Part shown: positions 1-8,841 of the stretch, piece after piece
Numbering within the stretch: position 1 is the stretch's first letter
Layout of the letters: every line of letters starts with the position of its first letter
Source of the DNA: Peptostreptococcaceae bacterium
GTDB taxonomy: Bacteria; Bacillota; Clostridia; Peptostreptococcales; Peptostreptococcaceae
DNA length: 10,764 nucleotides
Direction: 5' to 3'
Assembly (NCBI GenBank): GCA_017425305.1
Contig: JAFOOW010000009.1
Span: 1 to 10,764, forward strand
Position numbers and translations under genes: made by a program
The notes under the pieces: model-generated
The model's database searches: none
Told to the model about the DNA's origin: nothing
Seen by the model: only the letters and a program-made list of their open reading frames with translations

Positions 1-3000
1 AATACTCTTGGTTTTGCTATAGTTATAGATGATTTTTTAGATTCACCTTGAGATATAAAATTTATAGTTTCTATCTTTTCTTTTATATCTACTGACTTAG
101 TTGGGAATATAGGCTCTAGTGTTTCACAGTGAGCATTATATAATTCTTCTAATGATATTTCTTCATTTTCTATTATTATACTTTGTTCTTCTGTTGTAGA
201 CCCTAGTACTATATAGTTATATCCATCTAATAAACTTAAATCTTCACTTGCTAATTCAAGTACTATATTTCCATAGTTCGGTTTAAATAAATCTTCTACA
301 CATTCATTAAACTTAAATCCTATTCTATTACCAAATGCCATTTTACTTATAGCTTCCCCTATACCACCAAATCCAAGTGCATATGTTGATAATACCTGTT
401 TATTGTGTATAAGTTCTGTTACTTTATCTAGGTTTTTCTTTAACATTTCAAAGTCAACTACATCATTTTCTAATCTATCTGTTGATAACATTACAACTTG
501 TGAATTACTTTTCTTGAATTCTTGTGATACTACATATTCTGCATCCACAGTATCCACAGCAAATGATACTAATGTTGGTGGTACATCTATATCTTTAAAT
601 GTTCCTGACATACTGTCTTTTCCACCTATTGCAGGTATACCAAGTCTATTTTGAGCATAATATGCACCTAAAAGTGCTGCAAATGGTTTACCCCATTTTG
701 TAGGGTTATCCCCAAGTTTTTCAAAATACTCTTGTAAAGTAAGTCTGATCGAATCATATTTACCCCCAATAGCCACAGCTTTACACACAGATTCAACTAC
801 TGCATATAATGCACCGTGGAATGGGCTCCATTTTCCTATTTTAGGGTTATATCCATATGTCATTATTGTTGAAGTATTAGTTTCTCCACCAAGTACTGGT
901 ATTTTTGCTACCATACCTTGAGCTTCTGTTGCTTGATACTTTCCTCCAAATGGCATAAGTACAGTATTTGAACCTATTGTATTATCAAATCTTTCTACTA
1001 ATCCTTTTTTAGAACAAACATTTAAATCTGATAATACTTTTATAAATTTATCTTTTATATCTTCTTCTATAGCCAATTCACATTCTCTTTCTTTTAATTC
1101 ACTTTTAAAGAATGTACTTTCTTCATTAACTTTATCTACATAAACCTTAGTACTTTGCTTAACTCCATTAGTTTCTATAAACTCTCTACTTATATTAACA
1201 ATTACTTTATTATTCCAAAACATTCTCATATATCCAGTATCAGTAACTGTAGCTACATGAGTTGCTTCTAAGTTTTCTTGTCTTGCTAAATCTATAAATT
1301 TATCTTTGTTTTCTGCTTTTATAACAACCGCCATACGCTCTTGTGATTCTGATATGGCAATTTCTGTTCCATCAAGTCCATCATATTTTTTAGGAACTAA
1401 ATCTAAGTTTATATCTAAGCTATCTGCAACTTCTCCTATAGCAACACATACTCCACCTGCCCCAAAGTCATTACATCTTTTTATCATTTGTGCTACTTCT
1501 TTATTTCTAAAGAATCTTTGTATCTTTCTTTCATTTGGTGCATCTCCCTTTTGAACTTCTGCACTACAAGTAAGTATTGATTCTTCACTATGTTCTTTAG
1601 ATGAACCTGTAGCTCCTCCACATCCATCTCTTCCTGTTTTTCCTCCAAGAAGCACAACTATATCTCCATTTTGAGGAGTTTCTCTTACTACATTTTCTTT
1701 AGGAACTGCAGCTATTACTGCTCCTATTTCCATTCTCTTTGCAACAAAGTCTTCATCATAAACTTCTGCAACTTGACCAGTTGTAAGTCCTATTTGATTT
1801 CCATATGAGCTGTAGCCATGAGCTGCCTCAGTAGTTATTTTTCTTTGCATAAGCTTACCTGGTAATGTATCTTCTAAAGATGTTCTAGGGTCAGCACTTC
1901 CTGTAACTCTCATTGCTTGATACACATAACTTCTGCCTGATAATGGGTCCCTTATAGCTCCACCTAAACAAGTTGCAGCTCCACCAAATGGCTCTATTTC
2001 TGTAGGATGGTTGTGAGTTTCATTTTTAAACATTACTAAATACGGCTCTATTTTTCCATCTATTTCAACATCAACATTTATACTACAAGCATTTATTTCT
2101 TCACTTACATCTAAATCCTCTAACTTCCCTTGTTTTCTTAATTCTTTCATAGCTATAGTTGCTATATCCATTAAGCATATATCTTTTTGTTTATCTACAT
2201 AAACATTTTTTCTTGATTCAAGATACATATCATAAGCTTCTTTTATTATATCTGTATATTTACCACTTTCTATTTTTATATCTTCTATTTCAGTCATGAA
2301 TGTTGTATGTCTACAGTGGTCTGACCAATAAGTATCTAATACTTTTATCTCTGTTATTGTAGGATTTCTCTTTTCAGTATTTTTAAAATATCCTTGAACA
2401 TGAGCTAAATCCCCTAATGTCATTGCAAGTCCATTATTCTTTAAAAATATTTTTAATTCTTCTTCCTTTAAATCTATAAATCCATCTAGTATTTCTACTT
2501 CTGTAGGAATTTCTGTTTCTATTTTCAAACTTTCTGGTTTTTCTAAAGAAGCTTCTCTACTATCAACTGGATTTATTATATAATTTTTTATTTTATTAAA
2601 TTGCTCATCAGTTATATTACCTGTTAGTATGTATACTTTAGCAGTATTTATTTCTGGCCTATTACCTTCATTTACTATTTGTATACATTGAGCTGCCCAA
2701 TCTCCTCTTTGGTCGTATTGACCTGGAAGGTACTCTATAGCAAATACTCTATCTTCTTTATTAAACTCTAATGTTTCATGATAAACAATATCTAAATTAG
2801 GCTCTGAAAATATTGTTTTTGATGCATTTTCATATACTTTACTATCTATTCCTTCTATATCGTATCTATTTAAAATTCTTATATTTTCTATAGTATCTAT
2901 GTGTAAGCTTTCTATTAAATCCTTTTTTAAATCTCTAGCTTCAAGGTCAAATCCTTGTCTTTTTTCAACTAATATTCTTCTAACACTTGACTCTAAACTT

Positions 3001-3014
3001 ATAGTACTTAACAT
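1..3014 (-). CDS. purL: Phosphoribosylformylglycinamidine (FGAM) synthase, large single-chain form, 3' end cut by the window edge
   Basis: Catalyses step 4 of IMP synthesis in the cytoplasm: FGAR + glutamine + ATP to FGAM. The frame is open from an ATG at 3014 to base 1 with no stop (1004 codons seen); the family's large form is about 1,200-1,300 residues. Motifs read from the sequence: DTYWSDHCRHTTF at about residues 227-239, FKNETHNHPTEIEPFGG at 329-345 (ATP-binding first half), GRDGCGGATGSS near 460-470, NDFGAGG near 513, and GGKDSM at 797-802 (second half). The N-terminal 150 or so residues would be the PurS-like domain. The visible part ends in IAKPRV, where the PurQ-like amidotransferase domain should begin, so its catalytic Cys-His-Glu cannot be checked. 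The length and layout suggest the Firmicute clade II form. The start has AGGGGAG at 3022-3028, 7 bases upstream, and overlaps the purD stop (ATGTTAA). It is the last gene seen in the operon. Confidence 0.96.
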   Translation of the reverse strand, partial: MLSTISLESSVRRILVEKRQGFDLEARDLKKDLIESLHIDTIENIRILNRYDIEGIDSKVYENASKTIFSEPNLDIVYHETLEFNKEDRVFAIEYLPGQYDQRGDWAAQCIQIVNEGNRPEINTAKVYILTGNITDEQFNKIKNYIINPVDSREASLEKPESLKIETEIPTEVEILDGFIDLKEEELKIFLKNNGLAMTLGDLAHVQGYFKNTEKRNPTITEIKVLDTYWSDHCRHTTFMTEIEDIKIESGKYTDIIKEAYDMYLESRKNVYVDKQKDICLMDIATIAMKELRKQGKLEDLDVSEEINACSINVDVEIDGKIEPYLVMFKNETHNHPTEIEPFGGAATCLGGAIRDPLSGRSYVYQAMRVTGSADPRTSLEDTLPGKLMQRKITTEAAHGYSSYGNQIGLTTGQVAEVYDEDFVAKRMEIGAVIAAVPKENVVRETPQNGDIVVLLGGKTGRDGCGGATGSSKEHSEESILTCSAEVQKGDAPNERKIQRFFRNKEVAQMIKRCNDFGAGGVCVAIGEVADSLDINLDLVPKKYDGLDGTEIAISESQERMAVVIKAENKDKFIDLARQENLEATHVATVTDTGYMRMFWNNKVIVNISREFIETNGVKQSTKVYVDKVNEESTFFKSELKERECELAIEEDIKDKFIKVLSDLNVCSKKGLVERFDNTIGSNTVLMPFGGKYQATEAQGMVAKIPVLGGETNTSTIMTYGYNPKIGKWSPFHGALYAVVESVCKAVAIGGKYDSIRLTLQEYFEKLGDNPTKWGKPFAALLGAYYAQNRLGIPAIGGKDSMSGTFKDIDVPPTLVSFAVDTVDAEYVVSQEFKKSNSQVVMLSTDRLENDVVDFEMLKKNLDKVTELIHNKQVLSTYALGFGGIGEAISKMAFGNRIGFKFNECVEDLFKPNYGNIVLELASEDLSLLDGYNYIVLGSTTEEQSIIIENEEISLEELYNAHCETLEPIFPTKSVDIKEKIETINFISQGESKKSSITIAKPRV

Positions 3015-4273
3015 ATCTTTTCTCCCCTGCCTATATCAGTTCTATAATGCATTCCTTCGAAGTTTATTTTCTCTATATTTTTATATACTTTTTTAGCTGC
3101 TTCTTCTACACTGTCTGCGCTTGTTGTTATTCCGATTACTCTTCCCCCATTTGTAACTAAGTTTCCATCTAACAACTTAGTTCCACTATGAAATACAACT
3201 ATATCTTCATCTAAATTTTCAAGTCCAGTAATTACTTTTCCTTTTTCATAATCTTCTGGGTATCCACCTGATGTAAGCATTACACAAACAACTTCTTCTT
3301 TTTTATAATTAATTTCTATATCTTTTAATTTATCATCTAATATAGCTTCAATTATTTTATGTAAGTCTGTTTCTAATCTGAATAAAACAGATTGAGTTTC
3401 TGGGTCTCCAAATCTTACATTATATTCAAGTACCTTCGGACCATCTTCTGTTATCATAAGTCCTATAAATAATACTCCTTTATAATTTAAGTTATCCTTT
3501 TTGAATCCTTGTAAAGTTCTATTTAGTATATTTTCACTTATTTCTTTAGACAACTCATCTGTATAGATTTCACTTGGAGAAAAAGTTCCCATTCCGCCTG
3601 TATTTGGACCTTTTTCAAAGTTGTATACTTTCTTATGATCTTTAGCACTTACCATAGGAACTATTGTATTGTTATCTACAAATGCTAATATAGAAGTTTC
3701 AATACCTGATAAAAACTCTTCTACTACTATCTTTTCTCCAGCACTTCCAAACTTTTTATCATCCATCATTTCCCTTAAAGTTTCTATAGCATCTTCTCTA
3801 TTTTCTGGTATTACAACACCTTTTCCACCTGCCAATCCATCAGCTTTTATAACTACTGGATATCCAAAACTATCAATTTCATTTATAGCTTCATCTAAAC
3901 TTATATATTCCTTATACTTAGCAGTTGGTATATTATGTCTTATCATAAAATCTTTAGAAAATGCCTTACTTCCTTCAAATCTAGCACAGTCTTTATTAGG
4001 TCCAAATATTTTAAGATTTTCTTTTTCAAATTCATCTACTATACCATTTACAAGAGGAACCTCTGGTCCAACTACAGTTAAATCTATACTATTTTCTTTA
4101 GCAAACTTTACTAAGTTTTTTATATCACTATCGCTTATATTTAAACATTGTGCAACTTCTGATATTCCTGCATTACCTGGAGCACAATAGATTTTTTCAA
4201 CATCATTTTCTTTACTTAACTTCCAAGCTATAGCATGTTCTCTTCCGCCACCGCCGACAATTAATATTTTCAT
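3008..4273 (-). CDS. purD: Phosphoribosylamine-glycine ligase (GAR synthetase)
   Basis: Step 2 of IMP synthesis: phosphoribosylamine + glycine + ATP to GAR. The protein is 421 residues, normal for PurD. An N-terminal nucleotide-binding-like fold opens with ILIVGGGGREHAIAWKL (residues 3-19), followed by GPEVPLV at 69-75. The ATP-grasp part shows ADGLAGGKGVV at 144-154, GPNTGGMGTFSP at 222-233 and the metal/substrate signature EYNVRFGDPETQ at 283-294. The remaining roughly 120 residues form the usual C-terminal domain. The start is set by a GGGGG site 6 bases upstream, which is joined to the purH stop codon. Its own stop lies inside the start of purL (7-base overlap). Phosphoribosylamine is very short-lived, so co-expression with purF makes sense. 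Nothing is odd in the protein. Confidence 0.97.
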   Translation of the reverse strand: MKILIVGGGGREHAIAWKLSKENDVEKIYCAPGNAGISEVAQCLNISDSDIKNLVKFAKENSIDLTVVGPEVPLVNGIVDEFEKENLKIFGPNKDCARFEGSKAFSKDFMIRHNIPTAKYKEYISLDEAINEIDSFGYPVVIKADGLAGGKGVVIPENREDAIETLREMMDDKKFGSAGEKIVVEEFLSGIETSILAFVDNNTIVPMVSAKDHKKVYNFEKGPNTGGMGTFSPSEIYTDELSKEISENILNRTLQGFKKDNLNYKGVLFIGLMITEDGPKVLEYNVRFGDPETQSVLFRLETDLHKIIEAILDDKLKDIEINYKKEEVVCVMLTSGGYPEDYEKGKVITGLENLDEDIVVFHSGTKLLDGNLVTNGGRVIGITTSADSVEEAAKKVYKNIEKINFEGMHYRTDIGRGEKIC

Positions 4274-4279
4274 AATTTA

Positions 4280-4286
4280 CCCCCTA
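4280..4286 (-). promoter_or_regulatory. Ribosome binding site of purD, fused to the purH stop codon
   Basis: The minus strand reads TAGGGGG. TAG ends purH and runs straight into the G-rich Shine-Dalgarno site, 6 bases before the purD ATG. The arrangement matches the purC-purF junction. Confidence 0.8.
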
Positions 4287-5816
4287 GTGTTTAAAGTGTC
4301 TTGTTCCTGTAAACACCATTGTCATTTCATATTTGTCACAAGTATCCATTGAATCTTGGTCTTTTATTGAGCCACCAGGTTGAACTACTGCATTTATTCC
4401 ATATTCATTAGCTAATGTTACACAATCATCAAATGGGAAAAATGCATCTGATGCAAGTACTGCTCCACTAAAATCTTTGTCTTTATTATTTTCTAAAGCA
4501 TTTTTTAGTGCCCATATTCTTGATGTTTGACCACATCCACATGCTAAGGTTTGACCATCCTTGACTATAACTACAGCATTTGATTTCATATTTTTGACTA
4601 TTTTCATACCAAATTCCATATCTTCTAATTGTTCTTTTGAAGGTTTAATTTTAGTTACTATTTCATACTTTTCTGCTAATGCATTATTTTTATCTTGTAT
4701 TAATAGTTTTCCATCTAAATACTTCATATCATATGGTTGTAAACTATCTTCTATTTTAGCTAACTTTAGTATTCTTAAATTTTTCTTTTGTTTTAAAACT
4801 TCTAATGCTTCTTCTGTAAAGTCGTAAGCTACTACTATTTCTAAGAATATTTCATTTAATTTCTTAGCAGTTTCAAAATCTACTGTTGAAGTTATTCCTA
4901 CTATTCCACCAAATATTGAAACTTTATCAGCTTCATAGCACTTTGTATATGCTTCTAAAGTATTTTTTCCAAGTCCTACTCCACATGGATTAGTATGTTT
5001 TATAGCTACACAAACAACTTCTTCATTATCTTTAAATTCTCTCATAACCTCTAAACATCCGTGTAAGTCATTTATATTATTAAAAGAAAGCTCTTTTCCG
5101 TTTAATTGTTTATAATTTAATATAGGATTTTTAGCATTTGGTTGAGTATATAAAACACCTGCTTGATGTGGGTTTTCTCCATATCTTAAAGTCTGTTCCT
5201 TTTGGAAAGTTAAATTAAGTATTTCTGGATATTCATCATTAACTTCACCTGCAAAATAAGTAGATATAAGAGCGTCATATCTAGCTGTAGTTGAGAATGC
5301 TTTATATGATAATTTCTTTCTATCTTCTAAAGTTAGAGTATTAGTTTTTAATTTTTCTATTATCATATCATAATCAGCTACATCAACTATTACAGTTACA
5401 TCTTTATAGTTTTTAGCTGCTGAACGTATCATAGATGGTCCACCTATATCTATATTCTCTATCATTTCATCATGACTTTTTCCAGCTTTTAAGGTACCTT
5501 CAAAGTCATATAAATTAACTACTACTAAATCTATAGAACCTATATTATATTCATTTACAGTATCAACATGAGATTGTTCATCTCTTTTATAAAGTATTCC
5601 ACCATGTATATATGGATTTAATGTCTTAACTCTACCGTCTAGCATTTCTGGGAATTTTGTTACTTCATCAATAGTTATTGCGTTTACCCCATTTTCTTTT
5701 AGTATCTTAAATGTATTTCCAGTAGATATAACTTCATATCCTAGATTATTTAATTCTCTAGCAAATTCAACTACTCCACTTTTATCTGTCACACTTATTA
5801 ATGCTCTTTTACTCAT
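4284..5816 (-). CDS. purH: Bifunctional AICAR formyltransferase / IMP cyclohydrolase
   Basis: Carries out the last two steps: AICAR + 10-formyl-THF to FAICAR, then ring closure to IMP. The protein is 510 residues, typical for bacterial PurH. The MGS-like cyclohydrolase domain (about 1-130) shows SVTDKSG at 8-14, PEMLDGRVKTLNP at 56-68 and NIDIGGPSMIRSAAKN at 121-136. The AICARFT domain follows, with TLRYGENPHQ at 209-218, IKHTNPCGV at 272-280 (K273-H274 match the catalytic Lys-His pair), ASDAFFPFDD at 455-464 and QPGGSIKDQD at 479-488. The GQTSRIWAL stretch (429-437) is the Firmicute-style version of the GQ..R motif. An in-frame TAA directly before the ATG fixes the start. GGAGAG/AGGAG lies 9-11 bases upstream, a slightly long spacing. 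The start overlaps the end of purN by 8 bases. Confidence 0.97.
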   Translation of the reverse strand: MSKRALISVTDKSGVVEFARELNNLGYEVISTGNTFKILKENGVNAITIDEVTKFPEMLDGRVKTLNPYIHGGILYKRDEQSHVDTVNEYNIGSIDLVVVNLYDFEGTLKAGKSHDEMIENIDIGGPSMIRSAAKNYKDVTVIVDVADYDMIIEKLKTNTLTLEDRKKLSYKAFSTTARYDALISTYFAGEVNDEYPEILNLTFQKEQTLRYGENPHQAGVLYTQPNAKNPILNYKQLNGKELSFNNINDLHGCLEVMREFKDNEEVVCVAIKHTNPCGVGLGKNTLEAYTKCYEADKVSIFGGIVGITSTVDFETAKKLNEIFLEIVVAYDFTEEALEVLKQKKNLRILKLAKIEDSLQPYDMKYLDGKLLIQDKNNALAEKYEIVTKIKPSKEQLEDMEFGMKIVKNMKSNAVVIVKDGQTLACGCGQTSRIWALKNALENNKDKDFSGAVLASDAFFPFDDCVTLANEYGINAVVQPGGSIKDQDSMDTCDKYEMTMVFTGTRHFKH

Positions 5817-6402
5817 TTATAAACACTCTCCTACCCTGAATACTTAATTTATTTTCACAGAACAATCTTATACTTTCTTTTAAAATTCTATGCTCAACTT
5901 CTAAAACTCTTTTTGAAAGAGACTTTACATCATCATCTTGTTCTACATTTACAGTTTCTTGCATTATTATAGCTCCGGTATCTGCTCCTTCATCTACAAA
6001 ATGTACTGTAGCTCCAGTTACCTTAGAGCCATAATCTATCACACCTTGATGTACTTTTTCACCGTAATACCCCTTTCCACAGAAAGAAGGTATTAATGAT
6101 GGATGAATATTTATTATTTTATTTCTAAACTTATCTACAAATTTAGGAGTTATTATTTTTAAATATCCCGCTAAAACTATTAAATCTATATTATTTTTTT
6201 CTAATATATCTATTATCTTATCTTCATCAGTTTCATAAACTGATTCAATGCCACTTAGCCTAGCCCTTTCTAGACCATAGGCATTTTTTTTACTTGAAAT
6301 AACAACTTTTATCGTACCGTTTATTCCCCCAGCTTTTGTTTCATCTATGATAGCTTGTAAATTAGTTCCACTACCAGATATTAAAACTCCAATATTTAGC
6401 AT
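5809..6402 (-). CDS. purN: Phosphoribosylglycinamide formyltransferase, folate-dependent (GART)
   Basis: Step 3: transfers formyl from 10-formyl-THF to GAR, giving FGAR. The protein is 197 residues, the usual length. The phosphate/substrate loop SGSGTNLQAI is at 9-18. The formyltransferase active site is visible as INIHPSLIPSF (97-107), giving Asn98 and His100, and as DEGADTG (137-143), giving Asp141; these match the E. coli Asn106/His108/Asp144 triad by motif position. The CGKGYYGEKVH segment after HPSLIPSF replaces the PG...Q seen in E. coli; I believe this is usual in clostridial PurN. The start has GAGGGAG at 6410-6416, 7 bases upstream, and overlaps the purM stop by 7 bases. The folate-independent alternative, purT, is not present in the window. 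Confidence 0.96.
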   Translation of the reverse strand: MLNIGVLISGSGTNLQAIIDETKAGGINGTIKVVISSKKNAYGLERARLSGIESVYETDEDKIIDILEKNNIDLIVLAGYLKIITPKFVDKFRNKIINIHPSLIPSFCGKGYYGEKVHQGVIDYGSKVTGATVHFVDEGADTGAIIMQETVNVEQDDDVKSLSKRVLEVEHRILKESIRLFCENKLSIQGRRVFINE

Positions 6403-7466
6403 AAATTTACTCCCTCATGAGTATCAACAACTTCACCTATTATGTACGCTTTATCTTTTAATAAATCATTATATTTTTTATCTATATCTATTTTATCTTC
6501 TCTACTATTTATAAAGTTAACTACGTCATCAACCTTATCTTTTTCAACTACCATAACTAATCCAATTCCCATATTAAAACTCTTATGTAGTTCTCTTTCA
6601 TCTATTACATTAAAGCTTTCTATTAACTTAAATATAGCTGGTTTTTCCCAAGAATTTTTATTTATATCTATTCCTAATCCTTTAGGTATAACTCTTGGTA
6701 TATTTTCAATAACTCCCCCACCAGTTATATGAGCTATTGATTTTATATCATATTGATTTAATAAATCTAATACTAATTTAACGTATATTTTAGTTGGAGT
6801 TAATAAAGCTTCTCCTAAAGTCATTTCTAATTCTTCTATATAATCATCTAACTTATAGTTATAAGTATCTAAGAATATTTTTCTTATAAAAGAGTATCCG
6901 TTACTATGTATTCCACTTGATGATATTCCTATTAAAACATCCCCTGCCTTAACACTTTGACCAGAAACTATTTTAGATTTATCCGCTATACCAACAGAAA
7001 ATCCTGCTAAATCATAATCATCATTAGAGTACATTCCTGGCATTTCAGCAGTTTCTCCACCTATCAATGCACATCCTGCAATTTTACATCCATCTACTAT
7101 ACCACCAACTATTTTATCTATATTTTCTGCAACTAATTTTCCAGTAGCTATATAATCTAAAAAGAATAATGGTTTAGCTCCTTGACATATTAAGTCATTG
7201 ACACACATTGCAACTAAATCTATCCCTACTGTATCATGTTTATCCATCATTTGAGCTAGCCTTAGTTTTGTACCAACTCCATCAGTAGAAGAAAGTAAAA
7301 CAGGTTCTTCCATACCTACAAATTCCTTTAGGCTATATAGTCCACTAAAGTTTCCTAAATCACCTATTACATTATTGTCATAAGTAGATTTTATCTTTCC
7401 TTTTATAAGATTTACTGCTCTATTTCCCTCGTCTATATCTACACCTGATTGTTTGTATGTTAACAT
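6396..7466 (-). CDS. purM: Phosphoribosylformylglycinamidine cyclo-ligase (AIR synthetase)
   Basis: Step 5: ATP-dependent ring closure of FGAM to AIR. The protein is 356 residues, close to the family norm of about 340-350. The PurM/AIRS fold is recognised by STDGVGTKL at 60-68, GIDLVAMCVND at 81-91, IGGETAEMPGMY at 135-146, GISSSGIHSNGYS at 180-192, HITGGGVIENIPR at 246-258 and a later FNMGIG glycine motif. The start ATG is preceded by AGGGAGG at 7477-7483 with a 10-base spacer and overlaps the purF stop by 7 bases (ATGTTAA). Its 3' end overlaps purN in the same way (ATGCTAA). It shares ancestry with the two internal halves of PurL, encoded at the end of the same operon. No unusual residues were seen. 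Confidence 0.97.
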   Translation of the reverse strand: MLTYKQSGVDIDEGNRAVNLIKGKIKSTYDNNVIGDLGNFSGLYSLKEFVGMEEPVLLSSTDGVGTKLRLAQMMDKHDTVGIDLVAMCVNDLICQGAKPLFFLDYIATGKLVAENIDKIVGGIVDGCKIAGCALIGGETAEMPGMYSNDDYDLAGFSVGIADKSKIVSGQSVKAGDVLIGISSSGIHSNGYSFIRKIFLDTYNYKLDDYIEELEMTLGEALLTPTKIYVKLVLDLLNQYDIKSIAHITGGGVIENIPRVIPKGLGIDINKNSWEKPAIFKLIESFNVIDERELHKSFNMGIGLVMVVEKDKVDDVVNFINSREDKIDIDKKYNDLLKDKAYIIGEVVDTHEGVNLC

Positions 7467-8827
7467 GAAAGTAGTTCCTCCCTATCTAATTTCTTAACTG
7501 GATAATCTCCATCAAAACAAGCCTTACAAAAAGTAGCTTTATTTTCTGTAGCTTCTATCATTAAATCTATATCTAAGAATTTTAAACTATCACATCCTAT
7601 ATACTCTCTAATTTCTTCTACACTATTGCTAGAAGCTATTAAATTAGAGCGATGTGGTGTATCTATTCCGTAGTAACACGAATATTGTACTGGAGGAGAT
7701 GTTATTCTTAAGTGAATTTCGCTAGCTCCTGCATCTCTTAGTGATTTTACTATTAGTTTAGAGGTAGTACCTCTAACTACCGAATCATCTATTAATACTA
7801 TAGATTTACCTTTTACTACACTTGATAATGGATTTAATTTTATCTTAACCCCTATTTCTCTTTCTTCTTGTGTAGGCTTTATAAATGTTCTACCTACATA
7901 TCTATTTTTAATTAATCCCTCACTTAACGGAAGTTTACTTTCATTAGAATATCCAACAGCACCTGCCCATCCAGAGTCAGGAACTGGAACTACTATATCC
8001 GCTTTTATATCTTCATCTTTAGCTAATACTTCTCCACATTTAACTCTAAAATCATATGCATTTACATTATCTATAGTCGCATCATTTCTTGCAAAGTAAA
8101 TATGTTCAAATATACAACTTTTCTTAACTAATTTATAATTTTCAGAGTAGAAATAAGATTTAAGTTCGCCATTTTTTACAACTATTATTTCACCTGGCTC
8201 AACATCCCTTATTACCTCTCCTCCAAGTATATCTATTGCACAATTTTCTGAAGCAAATATGTACTCATCATCTTTTTTTCCTAATACTAAAGGTCTAAAT
8301 CCATGTTGGTCTCTAACTGCTACTAATTCATCTTCTCCCATTATCACAAGAGAATATGCACCCTTTATATAGTCCATAGTTATTTTTAAACTTTCTACTA
8401 TATTCCCCTTATAGTATCTAGCTAATATATATAAAATTACTTCTGTATCTGAATTTGCTTGGAACATATATCCATCTTCTTCTAACATATCTCTTAAGTA
8501 ATTTGCATTTACTAAGTTTCCATTGTGAGCTAATGCTAACTCCCTTTTTCTACATCTTCCAACTAGTGGTTGGCAATTTGATAAATGACTACCTCCAGCT
8601 GTTGAGTATCTAACATGCCCTATTCCTATATTTCCTTTCATATTAGTTAGTTCATTTTCTTTAAATACATCCCCAACTAATCCCATATCTTTTTTATAAT
8701 TTATTTTTTCTCCATCAGATATTGCAATTCCACAGCTCTCTTGTCCTCTATGTTGAATAGAATATAAAGAATAATATAATTCTTTAGCTATATTTTTGTT
8801 TGAATAAATCCCTACTATACCACACAT
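7460..8827 (-). CDS. purF: Amidophosphoribosyltransferase (glutamine PRPP amidotransferase)
   Basis: First committed step: PRPP + glutamine to phosphoribosylamine. It is normally the enzyme inhibited by AMP and GMP. The protein is 455 residues. The N-terminal Ntn-type glutaminase begins MCGIVGIY, so Cys2 becomes the catalytic N-terminal Cys once Met is removed; YSIQHRGQES (22-31), GHVRYST (70-76) and HNGNL (101-105) follow. The phosphoribosyltransferase half carries the PRPP loop VLIDDSVVRGTTS (344-356). C238 (KKSCIFEHIYFAR), C384 (QYSCYYGIDTPHR), C434 and C437 (FCKACF) match the four [4Fe-4S] ligands of the B. subtilis enzyme, so a cluster is likely. There is no propeptide: no upstream in-frame start exists near the strong AGGAGG, 7 bases before ATG. 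NDA replaces the common PDS after YFAR (residues 248-250), a small oddity. Between purC (10-base-scale gap) and purM (7-base overlap). Confidence 0.97.
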   Translation of the reverse strand: MCGIVGIYSNKNIAKELYYSLYSIQHRGQESCGIAISDGEKINYKKDMGLVGDVFKENELTNMKGNIGIGHVRYSTAGGSHLSNCQPLVGRCRKRELALAHNGNLVNANYLRDMLEEDGYMFQANSDTEVILYILARYYKGNIVESLKITMDYIKGAYSLVIMGEDELVAVRDQHGFRPLVLGKKDDEYIFASENCAIDILGGEVIRDVEPGEIIVVKNGELKSYFYSENYKLVKKSCIFEHIYFARNDATIDNVNAYDFRVKCGEVLAKDEDIKADIVVPVPDSGWAGAVGYSNESKLPLSEGLIKNRYVGRTFIKPTQEEREIGVKIKLNPLSSVVKGKSIVLIDDSVVRGTTSKLIVKSLRDAGASEIHLRITSPPVQYSCYYGIDTPHRSNLIASSNSVEEIREYIGCDSLKFLDIDLMIEATENKATFCKACFDGDYPVKKLDREELLSC

Positions 8828-8834
8828 AAAATGT

Positions 8835-8841
8835 CCTCCTA
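8835..8841 (-). promoter_or_regulatory. Ribosome binding site of purF, fused to the purC stop codon
   Basis: The minus strand reads TAGGAGG. TAG is the purC stop and its last two bases begin a full AGGAGG, 7 bases before the purF ATG. This consensus site supports the start at MCGIVG with no propeptide. Confidence 0.85.

Noticed and set aside
403..654. Plus-strand open frames of 60-113 codons (for example 403-654, 1306-1554, 4561-4827, 6442-6732, 8843-9184, 9168-9350, 9756-9977)
   Set aside because: All are antisense to conserved pur genes and show no family features, so they are treated as shadows of the real coding frames.
2899..3096. A 65-codon plus-strand open frame crossing the purL/purD junction
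   Set aside because: It is antisense to both genes over its whole length, and the junction is fully explained by the 7-base overlap of purD and purL.
3669..4190. A 173-codon open frame on the plus strand
   Set aside because: It lies wholly antisense to purD, which has full-length conserved motifs on the minus strand. It has no Shine-Dalgarno site that I can see and no recognisable domain. Its composition (Ser, Phe, Ile, Leu rich) is what the complement of AT-rich coding sequence gives.
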